DNA from: Sphingomicrobium astaxanthinifaciens
GTDB lineage: Bacteria; Pseudomonadota; Alphaproteobacteria; Sphingomonadales; Sphingomonadaceae
NCBI RefSeq assembly: GCF_022865105.1
Contig: NZ_JAKNYM010000002.1
Span: 963,501 to 1,027,500 of the forward strand
Reading direction: 5' to 3'
Length of the DNA stretch: 64,000 bases
The position numbers were made by a program, and so were the translations under genes. Shown here one piece after another: positions 7,290-15,337 of this stretch. Position 1 is the stretch's first letter, and each line of letters starts with the position of its first letter. Below the pieces are notes generated by a model. It saw only the letters and a program-made list of their open reading frames with translations, was not told the origin of the DNA and did not search any database.

Positions 7290-7883
7290 ATGACCATGCG
7301 CCGTACCGGCCTTTTCACCGTGCTTGTCGCCGCCAGCCTCGCAGGCTGCGGGATCAACAGCGTTCCGACCGCCGAGGAGGAGGTGAACGCCGCCTGGGGC
7401 AATGTCGAGGCCGAGTATCAGCGTCGCAACGACCTCATCGGCAACCTCGTCGAGAGCGTGAAGGCGGCCGCGGGCTCGGAGGAGGACATCCTCACTCAGA
7501 TCACCGAGGCGCGCGCCTCGGCCACCTCGACCAACCTGTCGACCGACCAGCTCGACAATCCCGAAGCGGTGCGTGCCTATGCGCAGGCGCAGGGACAGCT
7601 CGCCAATGCCCGCAGCCTGCTCGGCACGGTGATCATGGAGCGCTATCCCGAGCTGGCCTCGCAGCAGCGCTTCGCCGACCTCATGGTCCAGCTCGAGGGG
7701 ACCGAGAATTCGATCCTCGTGGCGCGCCGCGACTATAACGACGCCGTGCGCAACTATAACACCACGATCCGCACCTTCCCCGACGCGATCGGCGCCAAGA
7801 TCATCCATGGTGCCGAACCCAAGGTGCCCTTCGAGGCGGCGGCGGGTGCCGATGAAGCGGTCGAAGTGGACTTCGGCGCGTAA
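7290..7883 (+). CDS. LemA family lipoprotein
   Basis: A 197-residue LemA-family protein. A signal peptide ends at the lipobox LAGCG, so unlike many LemA proteins this one is probably lipid-anchored. The mature part is the helical LemA domain with the hallmarks AEYQRRNDLIGNLVESVK and ARRDYNDAVRNYNTTI. LemA proteins form long helical bundles at the membrane, and their gene commonly sits beside TPM-domain genes as here. The ATG follows AGGGGA. The next gene starts six bases after its stop, which suggests one operon. The exact function is unknown. Confidence 0.9.
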   Translation: MTMRRTGLFTVLVAASLAGCGINSVPTAEEEVNAAWGNVEAEYQRRNDLIGNLVESVKAAAGSEEDILTQITEARASATSTNLSTDQLDNPEAVRAYAQAQGQLANARSLLGTVIMERYPELASQQRFADLMVQLEGTENSILVARRDYNDAVRNYNTTIRTFPDAIGAKIIHGAEPKVPFEAAAGADEAVEVDFGA

Positions 7884-7889
7884 CGCGAA

Positions 7890-8798
7890 ATGCGACCCGA
7901 GAACATGCGAGACGACGGGGGCAGGGCGAAGCGGCTGGCGCAGCTTGCCCTGGCCTTCGTCGCGCTGCTGGCGCTCATCGGCGGGCTGCTCCTGAGTTCG
8001 ACGGCCAAGGCGCAGGATTTTCCCGCGCCGCCGCAGGACAGCTGGATCCTCGATGAGGGCGAATTCCTCAGCGCCGAGGAAGAGCTCGCGCTCAACCAGA
8101 AGTTGCAGGCGCGTTTCGAGGAAACGGGGCGCCCGCTCTACATCACCACCTTCCAGAACCTGCAAGGCTATCCGATCGAGGATTTCGGCTATCGGCTAGG
8201 GCGCGAATGGGGGGTGGGCGATGCCGAGGAAGATGACGGCACGCTGCTGATCATCGCCCGCGAGGAACGCGAGATGCGGATCGAGACGGGCTATGGCGCG
8301 CGCGTCTACCTGCCCGACGTGCTGGCGGGGCGGATCATCCGCAACACGCTGACGCCCGCCTTCAAGCAGGGCGCCTTTGCCGCGGGCATCGACGCCGGGG
8401 TGGACGAGATCCTCGCCAGCTTCGAACTCAGCCCCGAGGAGGCGGCGGCGCGGGCCGAGCAAGCGGCCGCCGAGCAGGAACGGTCGGCGCAGGGCAGCGG
8501 CGGGTTCGGGGGCATGCTCCTGTTCATGATCTTCCTCTTCATGTTCCTGTCGATCGGACGCCGCGGCGCGGGCATGCGCTATCGCGGCAAGGGGAAACGG
8601 CGCCGGCGGCGCGGCGGCTTCGATGCGGGTGACGCGGCGGTGCTCCTGTGGGGCATCGATGCGCTCACGCGCGGCGGTCGCGGTGGCGGCGGCGGCATCT
8701 TCGGTGGCGGCGGCGGTTTCGGCGGCGGTGGCGGTGGCTTCGGCGGCGGCCTCGGCGGCGGCGGTTTCGGGGGCGGCGGCGCCTCCGGGGGGTGGTAG
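7890..8798 (+). CDS. TPM domain-containing protein with glycine-rich tail (YgcG family)
   Basis: A 302-residue membrane protein. An N-terminal hydrophobic segment (about residues 18-42) is followed by an exported TPM domain (residues about 50-190) with the typical WILDEGEFLSAEEE start, PLYITTF strand and EEREMRIETGYG core. A second membrane helix (MLLFMIFLFMFLSIG), a basic stretch GKGKRRRRRGG and a tail made of GGGGF repeats close the protein. This is the YgcG layout. TPM domains in other bacteria and plants are linked to photosystem repair or phosphatase activity; the bacterial role is unclear. It forms an operon with the LemA gene and a second TPM gene. Confidence 0.88.
   Translation: MRPENMRDDGGRAKRLAQLALAFVALLALIGGLLLSSTAKAQDFPAPPQDSWILDEGEFLSAEEELALNQKLQARFEETGRPLYITTFQNLQGYPIEDFGYRLGREWGVGDAEEDDGTLLIIAREEREMRIETGYGARVYLPDVLAGRIIRNTLTPAFKQGAFAAGIDAGVDEILASFELSPEEAAARAEQAAAEQERSAQGSGGFGGMLLFMIFLFMFLSIGRRGAGMRYRGKGKRRRRRGGFDAGDAAVLLWGIDALTRGGRGGGGGIFGGGGGFGGGGGGFGGGLGGGGFGGGGASGGW
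8675..8795 (+). repeat. GGC-rich coding minisatellite in the TPM gene
   Basis: The 3' end of the gene is a run of near-identical units reading GGCGGCGG(C/T)GG(C/T)TTC, encoding repeated Gly-Gly-Gly-Phe. It is low-complexity DNA prone to slippage; the reading frame is intact here. Confidence 0.8.
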
Positions 8799-8801
8799 GA
8801 C

Positions 8802-9473
8802 ATGCATGAACTGACGGCGGACGATCACGCCCGCGTCTCGGCGGCGATCGCCAAGGCGGAAGAGGCCTCCGATGGCGAGATCGTTGCGGTGGCGACCGAC
8901 CTGTCGGACCAATATCACGACGCGGCGTGGCAATGGGCCGCGCTGCTGACCTTCCTGCAGATGGGGATCTGGGCGTTCCAGCCCATGTGGCTGGAGGAGG
9001 CGTATCACCTCTTCTTCGGCGGCTGGGGCGAGGTGCCGCTGGCGCAGCTGCTGACCGTGCTGCTGCTGTTCTCGCTGGCGACGTTCCTGATTGTCTGGGG
9101 GGCGCTTCGCTACATGCCGCTGCGGCTCAAGCTGGTGCCGCCCGCGACCAAGACGCGGCGGGTGCGGCGGCGCGCAATCGACATCTACAAGGCGGGTGCC
9201 GAGAAGCGCACCATCGGGCGCACGGGCATTCTCATCTACCTGTCGATGGGCGAGCACCGCGCCGAGATCATCCATGACGATGCGATCACGCAGGCGGTCG
9301 AGGGCGATGCCTGGGCCGAGGCGATGATCGCGCTGCTGGGGCCGGTCCGCGAAGGGCGGGTGGCCGAGGGCATCTGCGCCGCGATCCACGAGATCGGGCT
9401 GGTGCTGGCCGAGCATTTCCCCAAGTCGTCCGACGACACCAACGAAATTCCCGACAAGCTGATCGAACTGTGA
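8802..9473 (+). CDS. TPM domain protein, membrane-associated
   Basis: A 223-residue protein from the second TPM family that accompanies LemA and YgcG-type genes. It opens with a TPM-like segment (ADDHARVSAAIAKAEEASDGEIVAVAT), then two membrane helices (about residues 45-60 and 85-105). The second half returns to the TPM fold with GRTGILIYLSMGEHRAEIIHDD. The ATG at 8802 follows TAGGA. It begins three bases after the upstream stop, and its own stop overlaps the GTG start of the next gene, so the four genes from 7290 to 10000 look like one transcription unit. Confidence 0.85.
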   Translation: MHELTADDHARVSAAIAKAEEASDGEIVAVATDLSDQYHDAAWQWAALLTFLQMGIWAFQPMWLEEAYHLFFGGWGEVPLAQLLTVLLLFSLATFLIVWGALRYMPLRLKLVPPATKTRRVRRRAIDIYKAGAEKRTIGRTGILIYLSMGEHRAEIIHDDAITQAVEGDAWAEAMIALLGPVREGRVAEGICAAIHEIGLVLAEHFPKSSDDTNEIPDKLIEL

Positions 9474-10000
9474 GCGCCGCCTCGGACGGGGACGGCCCCG
9501 AGATCAAATATCAGGGCGACTTCATCGTCGCGGTGAAGGACGGGCGCTGGGAATATGTCAGGCGCGCGCGGGGGATCCGCGCGGTGGTGATCGAGGCGAT
9601 CGTCGAGGAGGATCACCTCCTGCTGGTCGAGCAGTACCGCATCCCCATCGGGCGCCACTGCCTCGAACTGCCCGCCGGGCTGATCGGCGACGATGATGGC
9701 GGCGAGGAGGATACGGTCGAGGACGCCGCGATCCGCGAACTCGAGGAAGAGACGGGCTGGCGCGCCGGGCGGATCGAGGAGGTCGGCGAGTTCTACAGTT
9801 CGCCCGGCATGGTGTCCGAGAGCTTCACCGCGGTGCGCGCGCATGATTGCGTGAAGGTCGGCGAGGGCGGCGGCACCGACAGCGAGGACATCACCGTTCA
9901 CAAGGTGCGCCTGTCGGACATGCCGGCCTTCGTCGCGACCAAGCGCGCGCAAGGCTGCGCCATCGACGTGAGGGTGATGGCCTACCTCCTCCGTTCGTAG
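9470..10000 (+). CDS. Nudix hydrolase, ADP-ribose pyrophosphatase-like
   Basis: A 176-residue Nudix protein of the ADP-ribose pyrophosphatase type. YVRRARGIRAVVIEAIVEE and LVEQYRIPIGRHCLELPAG precede the Nudix box, which contains REL-EEET-GW with a small acidic insertion (DDDGGEED) before it. The segment EFYSSPGMVSE is typical of the NudF/ADPRase group, which cleaves ADP-ribose to AMP and ribose 5-phosphate. The start is a GTG at 9470 overlapping the TGA of the preceding TPM gene, indicating translational coupling. Confidence 0.85.
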   Translation: MSAASDGDGPEIKYQGDFIVAVKDGRWEYVRRARGIRAVVIEAIVEEDHLLLVEQYRIPIGRHCLELPAGLIGDDDGGEEDTVEDAAIRELEEETGWRAGRIEEVGEFYSSPGMVSESFTAVRAHDCVKVGEGGGTDSEDITVHKVRLSDMPAFVATKRAQGCAIDVRVMAYLLRS

Positions 10001-10070
10001 AAGCGTTGCTTGTGGGTTCAGGCGCGCCGTGCAACACACGGCGCCGATGAACCTCACCCAAGGATATTTC

Positions 10071-12248
10071 ATGACCAAGAAAATGCTGCTCGCGGGTGCC
10101 GCGAGCCTGACGCTGGCTGCCTGCGGAACGGTCGGCCAGGACGACGCCATCGAAACCGCCGCCGCCATCGCGAGCGCGGCTGCCGACATGGCCGAGGCCG
10201 AAGCCATCGCCTACGACAACCCGCTGCTCGAGAAATGGACCGGCCCCTATGACGGCGTGCCGCAGTGGCAGGAATATGAGGTCGGCCAGTTCGACGAAGC
10301 GCTCGAGGTGTCGCTCAACGAGGCGCTGGCCGAATATGAAGCGATCGCGGCCAACCCCGCCGCGCCGACCTTCGCCAACACCATCGACGCGATGGAACTG
10401 GCGGGCGAGCGCTTCGGCAACGTCTATTCGATCTTCGGGGTCTACACCTCGAACATCTCGACCCCCGAGGTGCGCGAGCTCGACGCCAAGTGGAGCCCCA
10501 AGATCTCGGAAGCCTTCGACAAGGTCACCCTCGACCCGCGCCTCTTCAACCGCGTGAAGGCGCTCTACGATGCGCGCGACACGCTCGGCCTCACCAGCCA
10601 GCAGATGCGCGTGCTCGAGCGCCAGTATGACAGCTATGTCCGCAACGGCGCGCTGCTCGACGAAGCGGGCAAGGCGCAGCTGTCGGCGTACAACAGCAAG
10701 CTCGCTGAGCTGTTCAGCCAGTTCAGCGCCAACGTGCTCGCCGACGAGAATGTCTACACGCAGGTGAGCGAGGCCGAGCTGGCGGGCGTTCCCGACGACA
10801 TCAAGGGCGCCGCCAAGACCGCTGCCGAGGCGCAGGGGATGGACGGCTATGCGATCAAGAACACGCGCTCGATGGTCGACCCCGTGCTGAGCTTCGCCGA
10901 GGACCGCGACCTGCGCGAGAAGGTGTGGGAACGCTTCGTCAGTCGCGGCGACAATGGCGATGCCAACGATACCAAGGCGATCATCGCCGAGATCGTGAAG
11001 ACCCGCGCCGAGCGCGCCCGGCTGCTCGGCTATGAGAGCCACGCCCACTGGCGGATGCAGGACACGATGGCGGGCACCCCGCAGCGCGCGATGGGCCTGA
11101 TGATGAAGGTCTGGCCCGCCGCCGTCGCGCGGGTCGATGAAGAGGTCGCCGACATGATGGAATTCGCGAGCGCCGACGGCGTGAGCGAGATCGAGCCGTG
11201 GGACTATCTCTATTACCAGGAGAAGGTGCGCAAGGCGAAGTACGACCTCAGCCAGGAAGAGCTCAAGCCCTATTTCGAATTGAACAACATGGTCGAGGGC
11301 ATGATCTGGTCGGCCGAGCAGCTCTACGGCATCACCATGACCGAGAATACCGGCGCGGTGCCGGTCTATCACCCCGACATCCGCACCTTCGAGGTGAACA
11401 ACAGCCGCACCGGCGAGAATATCGGGCTGTTCTACTTCGACACCTATGCGCGCGACGGCAAGCGCTCGGGCGCGTGGATGAACACGCTGCGGCTCGGCAC
11501 CAAGCTGACCGGCGACGAGGCCGGGTTGTTCACCAACAACAACAATTTCAACAAGCCCGCGCCGGGCGAACCCGTGCTGATCAGCCTCGATGACGCCTCG
11601 ACGCTGTGGCACGAGTTCGGCCATGCCATCCACTACATGCTGGTCGACGTCGACTATCCGAGCCTTGCCGGGGCGCAGCGCGACTTCGTCGAATATCCCA
11701 GCCAGGTGAACGAGAACTGGCTGCTGAGCGAGCCGGTGCTCGAGCGCTTCGCGCGCCATTACGAGACGGGCGAAGTGATGCCGCAGGACCTGCGCGACAA
11801 GATCGCCGCGTCCTCGACCTTCAACGAGGGCTACGCGACCGTGCAGTATCTCTCGAGCGCGCTGGTCGACATGAAGCTGCACATGGACCCCGAGGGGATC
11901 GTCGACGTCGATGCCTTCGAGAAGGAGACGCTGGCGGCGCTGGACATGCCCGAGGAAACGGTGATGCGTCACCGCCTGCCGCACTTCAACCACCTCTTCT
12001 CCTCGGACGCCTATTCGGCGGGCTATTACAGCTACCTGTGGTCGGAAACGATGGACGCCGACACGTGGGAAGCCTTTGTCGAGACGGGCAATGTCTATGA
12101 TCCCGTCGTAGCCAAGCGGTTCGAGCAGATCATCCTCGCGACCGGCAATGCCACCGACCGGATCGAGGCCTATCGCGCCTTCCGCGGGCGCGACCCCGAC
12201 GTCGACGCGCTGCTGCGTCGCCGCGGCTTCCCGACCGACGCCGAATAA
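10071..12248 (+). CDS. M3 family zinc metallopeptidase, lipoprotein (peptidyl-dipeptidase Dcp-like)
   Basis: A 725-residue zinc peptidase of family M3. The signal peptide MTKKMLLAGAASLTLAAC has a lipobox, so the enzyme is probably anchored in the envelope. The catalytic motif HEFGHAIH starts at residue 514, with the downstream glutamate of the family around FVEYPSQVNENW and a C-terminal GYYSYLWSETMDADTW typical of Dcp and oligopeptidase A relatives. These enzymes trim dipeptides from peptide C termini. The ATG at 10071 follows AAGGA; a longer upstream frame lacks a signal peptide start. Confidence 0.92.
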   Translation: MTKKMLLAGAASLTLAACGTVGQDDAIETAAAIASAAADMAEAEAIAYDNPLLEKWTGPYDGVPQWQEYEVGQFDEALEVSLNEALAEYEAIAANPAAPTFANTIDAMELAGERFGNVYSIFGVYTSNISTPEVRELDAKWSPKISEAFDKVTLDPRLFNRVKALYDARDTLGLTSQQMRVLERQYDSYVRNGALLDEAGKAQLSAYNSKLAELFSQFSANVLADENVYTQVSEAELAGVPDDIKGAAKTAAEAQGMDGYAIKNTRSMVDPVLSFAEDRDLREKVWERFVSRGDNGDANDTKAIIAEIVKTRAERARLLGYESHAHWRMQDTMAGTPQRAMGLMMKVWPAAVARVDEEVADMMEFASADGVSEIEPWDYLYYQEKVRKAKYDLSQEELKPYFELNNMVEGMIWSAEQLYGITMTENTGAVPVYHPDIRTFEVNNSRTGENIGLFYFDTYARDGKRSGAWMNTLRLGTKLTGDEAGLFTNNNNFNKPAPGEPVLISLDDASTLWHEFGHAIHYMLVDVDYPSLAGAQRDFVEYPSQVNENWLLSEPVLERFARHYETGEVMPQDLRDKIAASSTFNEGYATVQYLSSALVDMKLHMDPEGIVDVDAFEKETLAALDMPEETVMRHRLPHFNHLFSSDAYSAGYYSYLWSETMDADTWEAFVETGNVYDPVVAKRFEQIILATGNATDRIEAYRAFRGRDPDVDALLRRRGFPTDAE

Positions 12249-12273
12249 GCGTTGGTCGATCGCGACAGGAAAG

Positions 12274-12304
12274 AAGGCCCGGGCGGCGACGCCCGGGCCT
12301 TTTT
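12274..12304 (+). terminator. strong Rho-independent terminator after the M3 peptidase gene
   Basis: AGGCCCGGGCG and CGCCCGGGCCT pair perfectly over eleven bases around a GCGA loop and are followed by T residues. Confidence 0.95.
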
Positions 12305-12352
12305 CGTGGGTCGGCTCGATGCCCCTGCGTCGCCTCGACGCAGGCTGGGGGG

Positions 12353-13420
12353 TCAGAGCCTCGCGGCCCGCGCGTTGGCCCAGGCGAGCTCGGCCAGCGG
12401 TTCGAGCGCCTTGGCGGTCTCGACCGCATGCGCGCTCGAGGCATTGCCGCGCGCGACGCGGCCCTTGATGCCGTGGACGATCGCGGCGAGCCGGAACATG
12501 TTGTAGACGATCAGGTAATCGAGGTCGGCGACCCCATCGCGGCCGGTGCGCTCGCAATAGGCCGCGACATAGTCGGCCTCGGACGGGATGCCGAGCTCGG
12601 CGAGGTCGCGCCCGAGCAGCCCGGTGAAGCTGCCCGCCGACGGCATGCGGTACATCAGCAGGTGGTAGGCGAAGTCGGCGCCCGGATCGCCCAGCGTCGA
12701 CAGCTCCCAGTCGAGGACGGCGCGAACCTCCGGCTTTTCCGCATCGAAGATCATGTTGTCGCAGCGAAAGTCGCCATGGATGACCCGTACGGGTTCGCGA
12801 GACCGGTCCGGCGCGTTGTCGCGGAGCCAGTCGACGAGCCTGTCCATCGCCTCGACGCGGCCTGCCTCGAGATCGTTGCGATACTGGTCGGACCAGCGCG
12901 CGACCTGCCGCGCGACGAACTCCTCGCCCTTGCCATAGTCGGCGAGCCCGATGGCGGCGGGGTCGAAGCCGTGGAGCTGGGCGATCGCGGCGTTCATCGC
13001 GTCGAAGTGCGCGGCGCGGTCGTCGGTATCGGGGAAATGCGCTTCCCAGACGATCCGGCCGGGGACCATGTCCATGACGAAGAAGGGGGTGCCGATGACG
13101 CTCGCGTCCTCCTCGAGGCCGTGCGTCCTCGGCGCGGGGAAGCCGGCCTTCGCCAGCGCGGTCATGACGCGATATTCGCGCTCGACCGCATGGGCGCCGG
13201 GGAGCAGGCGGCCCGGGGGCTTGCGGCGCAGGACATAGGCCGCGCGCGGAGTGGTGAGCTTGTAGGTGGGGTTGGACTGGCCGCCCTTGAACTGTTCGAC
13301 GGTGAGCGGTCCTTCGAAGCCGTCGACGTGCCGCTGCAGCCAGCGCTCCAGCGCGGTCTCGTCGAAGGCGAGGCGGTCGGAGACGGGGCGGGTGCCGGTG
13401 TTGGCGTCGGTGCGGTCCAT
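12353..13420 (-). CDS. phosphotransferase family protein (APH fold, acyl-CoA dehydrogenase-associated type)
   Basis: A 355-residue protein with the aminoglycoside phosphotransferase/choline kinase fold. VEQFKGGQSNPTYKLTT is the nucleotide-loop region, the lysine-position strand reads YVLRRKPPG, the catalytic loop is VIHGDFRCDNMIF and the metal-binding segment is AVLDWELSTLGDP. Proteins of this exact type resemble the N-terminal kinase domain of ACAD10/ACAD11, which phosphorylates 4-hydroxyacyl-CoAs. That link fits the fatty-acid and leucine catabolic genes nearby but is inference. An antibiotic-modifying role is unlikely. The ATG at 13420 was chosen over a frame extending into the divergent neighbour. 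Confidence 0.85.
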   Translation of the reverse strand: MDRTDANTGTRPVSDRLAFDETALERWLQRHVDGFEGPLTVEQFKGGQSNPTYKLTTPRAAYVLRRKPPGRLLPGAHAVEREYRVMTALAKAGFPAPRTHGLEEDASVIGTPFFVMDMVPGRIVWEAHFPDTDDRAAHFDAMNAAIAQLHGFDPAAIGLADYGKGEEFVARQVARWSDQYRNDLEAGRVEAMDRLVDWLRDNAPDRSREPVRVIHGDFRCDNMIFDAEKPEVRAVLDWELSTLGDPGADFAYHLLMYRMPSAGSFTGLLGRDLAELGIPSEADYVAAYCERTGRDGVADLDYLIVYNMFRLAAIVHGIKGRVARGNASSAHAVETAKALEPLAELAWANARAARL

Positions 13421-13469
13421 GCGCGCGAGGCTAGCTGAACTTGCACCCCATCCCAAGCGTTCGGGAGCC

Positions 13470-14354
13470 ATGCACAGGATCATTCATTTTTCCGACGTCC
13501 ATTTCGGCATTCACGAGGAGCATCTGGTCGCCGCGACCGAATTGTTTCTCGAGCAGAACGAGAGCGATCTCGTCGTCATCGCGGGCGACCTCACCCAATG
13601 GGCCAAGGAGGAGGAGTTCGAACTGGCGCGTGCCTGGCTCAACAAGATCGAGGAGCGCGGGCACCGCATCATGGTGGTGCCGGGCAATCACGACACGCCT
13701 AGCTTCAACCTCGTCAAGCGCTTCCTCAGCCCCAACGCCGCCTATGTGAAGCACATGGGCGAGTGGGGCGAGGAGCTCAATCCGTGGCTCAACGAGGACG
13801 GCTTCGCCATCCTCGGTTTGAATTCGATGCGCGGGTTGGTGGTCAAGAACGGCAAGATCTCCGACGAGCAGATCGAGCTGATGCGCGAGAAGTTTGCCGA
13901 GGCGCAGGACGATGACCTGCGCATCCTCACGCTGCACCACCCGATGTGGAAGCTGCCGCGCGGCGAGAAGCTCTCGGACCCGATCCAGAACCAGGTGGCG
14001 GCGGTCAACGCGACCGACGATGTCGGCATCGACCTCATCCTCTCGGGGCACAACCACACCAGCTCGGTGCATCGCACGGTCGACCTGCCCAAGGGCGATG
14101 GCTCGGCGCTGGTGATCCAGGCAGGCACCGCTTTCTCGACGCGGATCAAGATCGAGCCCGCCAGCTTCAACTACATCACCGCCGACCGGCACAATTGCAT
14201 CGTCAAGGTGATCGGCTGGGACGGCGACAATTACGTCGAGCGACGCCAGCATCGGTACAGCCGCGAGCACGACGAGGCGCATTGGCAGCCCTCCGACGCC
14301 AATGCGATGGGGCTGGTCGCCGAAGTCGCGCGCGCCGCCGAAGGCAGGACTTGA
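13470..14354 (+). CDS. calcineurin-like metallophosphoesterase
   Basis: A 294-residue two-metal phosphoesterase. All core motifs are visible in order: FSDVHFG (Asp and His), AGDLTQW (Asp), PGNHDT (Asn-His), LTLHHPMW (His) and LSGHNHTSS (His-x-His). The overall type is that of cyclic nucleotide or Icc-like phosphoesterases, but the substrate cannot be decided from sequence. The ATG at 13470 lies 49 bases from the divergent APH-type gene. The next gene, nadC, begins 31 bases after the stop, so cotranscription is possible. Confidence 0.88.
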   Translation: MHRIIHFSDVHFGIHEEHLVAATELFLEQNESDLVVIAGDLTQWAKEEEFELARAWLNKIEERGHRIMVVPGNHDTPSFNLVKRFLSPNAAYVKHMGEWGEELNPWLNEDGFAILGLNSMRGLVVKNGKISDEQIELMREKFAEAQDDDLRILTLHHPMWKLPRGEKLSDPIQNQVAAVNATDDVGIDLILSGHNHTSSVHRTVDLPKGDGSALVIQAGTAFSTRIKIEPASFNYITADRHNCIVKVIGWDGDNYVERRQHRYSREHDEAHWQPSDANAMGLVAEVARAAEGRT

Positions 14355-14385
14355 GGCGAAGCGCCAACCCGTGCAGGGCTGGGGC

Positions 14386-15237
14386 ATGAGCCAGCTTCCC
14401 GACCATTTCGATCTCGACGACTATGTCACCGCCGTGCTGGCCGAGGATCTCGGCCACGGCGGCGATGTCACCTCGGCCAACACCATCGCCGAGGGCGCGC
14501 GCTTCGTCGCGGTGATGGACACGCGGCAGGACATCGCGGTCGCGGGGCTGGCGGTGGCCGAAGCCTTCTTCCGGCGGCTCGACCATAGGGTCGAGATCGA
14601 GCGGCTGGTCGAGGATGGCGACGTGGTGCCCGCGGGCACCGACCTGATGCGCATCGTCGGCGACGCGCGCGCCATGCTCGCCGCCGAACGCTCGGCGCTC
14701 AACTCGTTGCAGGTCCTGTGCGGCATCGCGACGCAGGCGCGCGCCTTCGCGCAGGCGATCGAAGGGACCGGGGCCAAGGTGCTCGATACGCGCAAGACCA
14801 TCCCCGGAATGCGCGCGCTGAGCAAATATGCCAGCCGCATGGGCGGCGCGCACAACCATCGCATGCGGATGGACGACGGATTGCTCATCAAGGACAATCA
14901 TATCGCGGTGAACGGCGGCGATATCGCGCTCACCGTGGCGCGCGCCAAGGCGGGCCGGCACGGGCTCGAGGTGCAGGTCGAGGTCGACCGGATCGACCAG
15001 ATCGAACCCGCGCTGGAGGCGGGGGCCGACCGCCTGCTGCTCGACAACATGCCGCCCGCGACGCTGCGCGAGGCGGTGGCGCTGGTCGATGGAAGGGTGC
15101 CGCTGGAAGCCTCGGGCGGGATCGACCTCGACACCATCCGCGCGGTGGCCGAGACGGGGGTCGACTATATCTCGACCAGCAAGATCACGATGGGCGCGCC
15201 CGCGGTCGATATCGGGCTCGATTACGCGCTGTGCTGA
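14386..15237 (+). CDS. nadC: nicotinate-nucleotide pyrophosphorylase (carboxylating)
   Basis: NadC converts quinolinate and PRPP to nicotinate mononucleotide, carbon dioxide and pyrophosphate in de novo NAD synthesis. The 283-residue protein shows AEDLGHGGDVTS near the start, the LNSLQVLCGIATQ helix, LDTRKTIPGMR with the PRPP/quinolinate-binding Arg and Lys, GGAHNHRM, LLIKDNHI and the barrel end EASGGIDLDTI. The length fits the family. nadA and nadB are not in the window. Confidence 0.96.
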   Translation: MSQLPDHFDLDDYVTAVLAEDLGHGGDVTSANTIAEGARFVAVMDTRQDIAVAGLAVAEAFFRRLDHRVEIERLVEDGDVVPAGTDLMRIVGDARAMLAAERSALNSLQVLCGIATQARAFAQAIEGTGAKVLDTRKTIPGMRALSKYASRMGGAHNHRMRMDDGLLIKDNHIAVNGGDIALTVARAKAGRHGLEVQVEVDRIDQIEPALEAGADRLLLDNMPPATLREAVALVDGRVPLEASGGIDLDTIRAVAETGVDYISTSKITMGAPAVDIGLDYALC

Positions 15238-15337
15238 GGGCTACGCGCGCGGCGACGCGACGAAGCGAAATGAAGGCGGGATTGTGGCGGGGGCTTTGCG
15301 CTCCTATAGCACGGCCCAAATCCCACAGGAGAGTGAC

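Noticed and set aside
9891-12557. An 888-codon minus-strand frame opposite the M3 peptidase
   Set aside because: The plus-strand gene has a signal peptide and HEFGH motif; the antisense frame has no recognisable domain.
12353-13420. Aminoglycoside resistance kinase
   Set aside because: The fold is shared, but the sequence type is the acyl-CoA dehydrogenase-associated group and the neighbours are catabolic.
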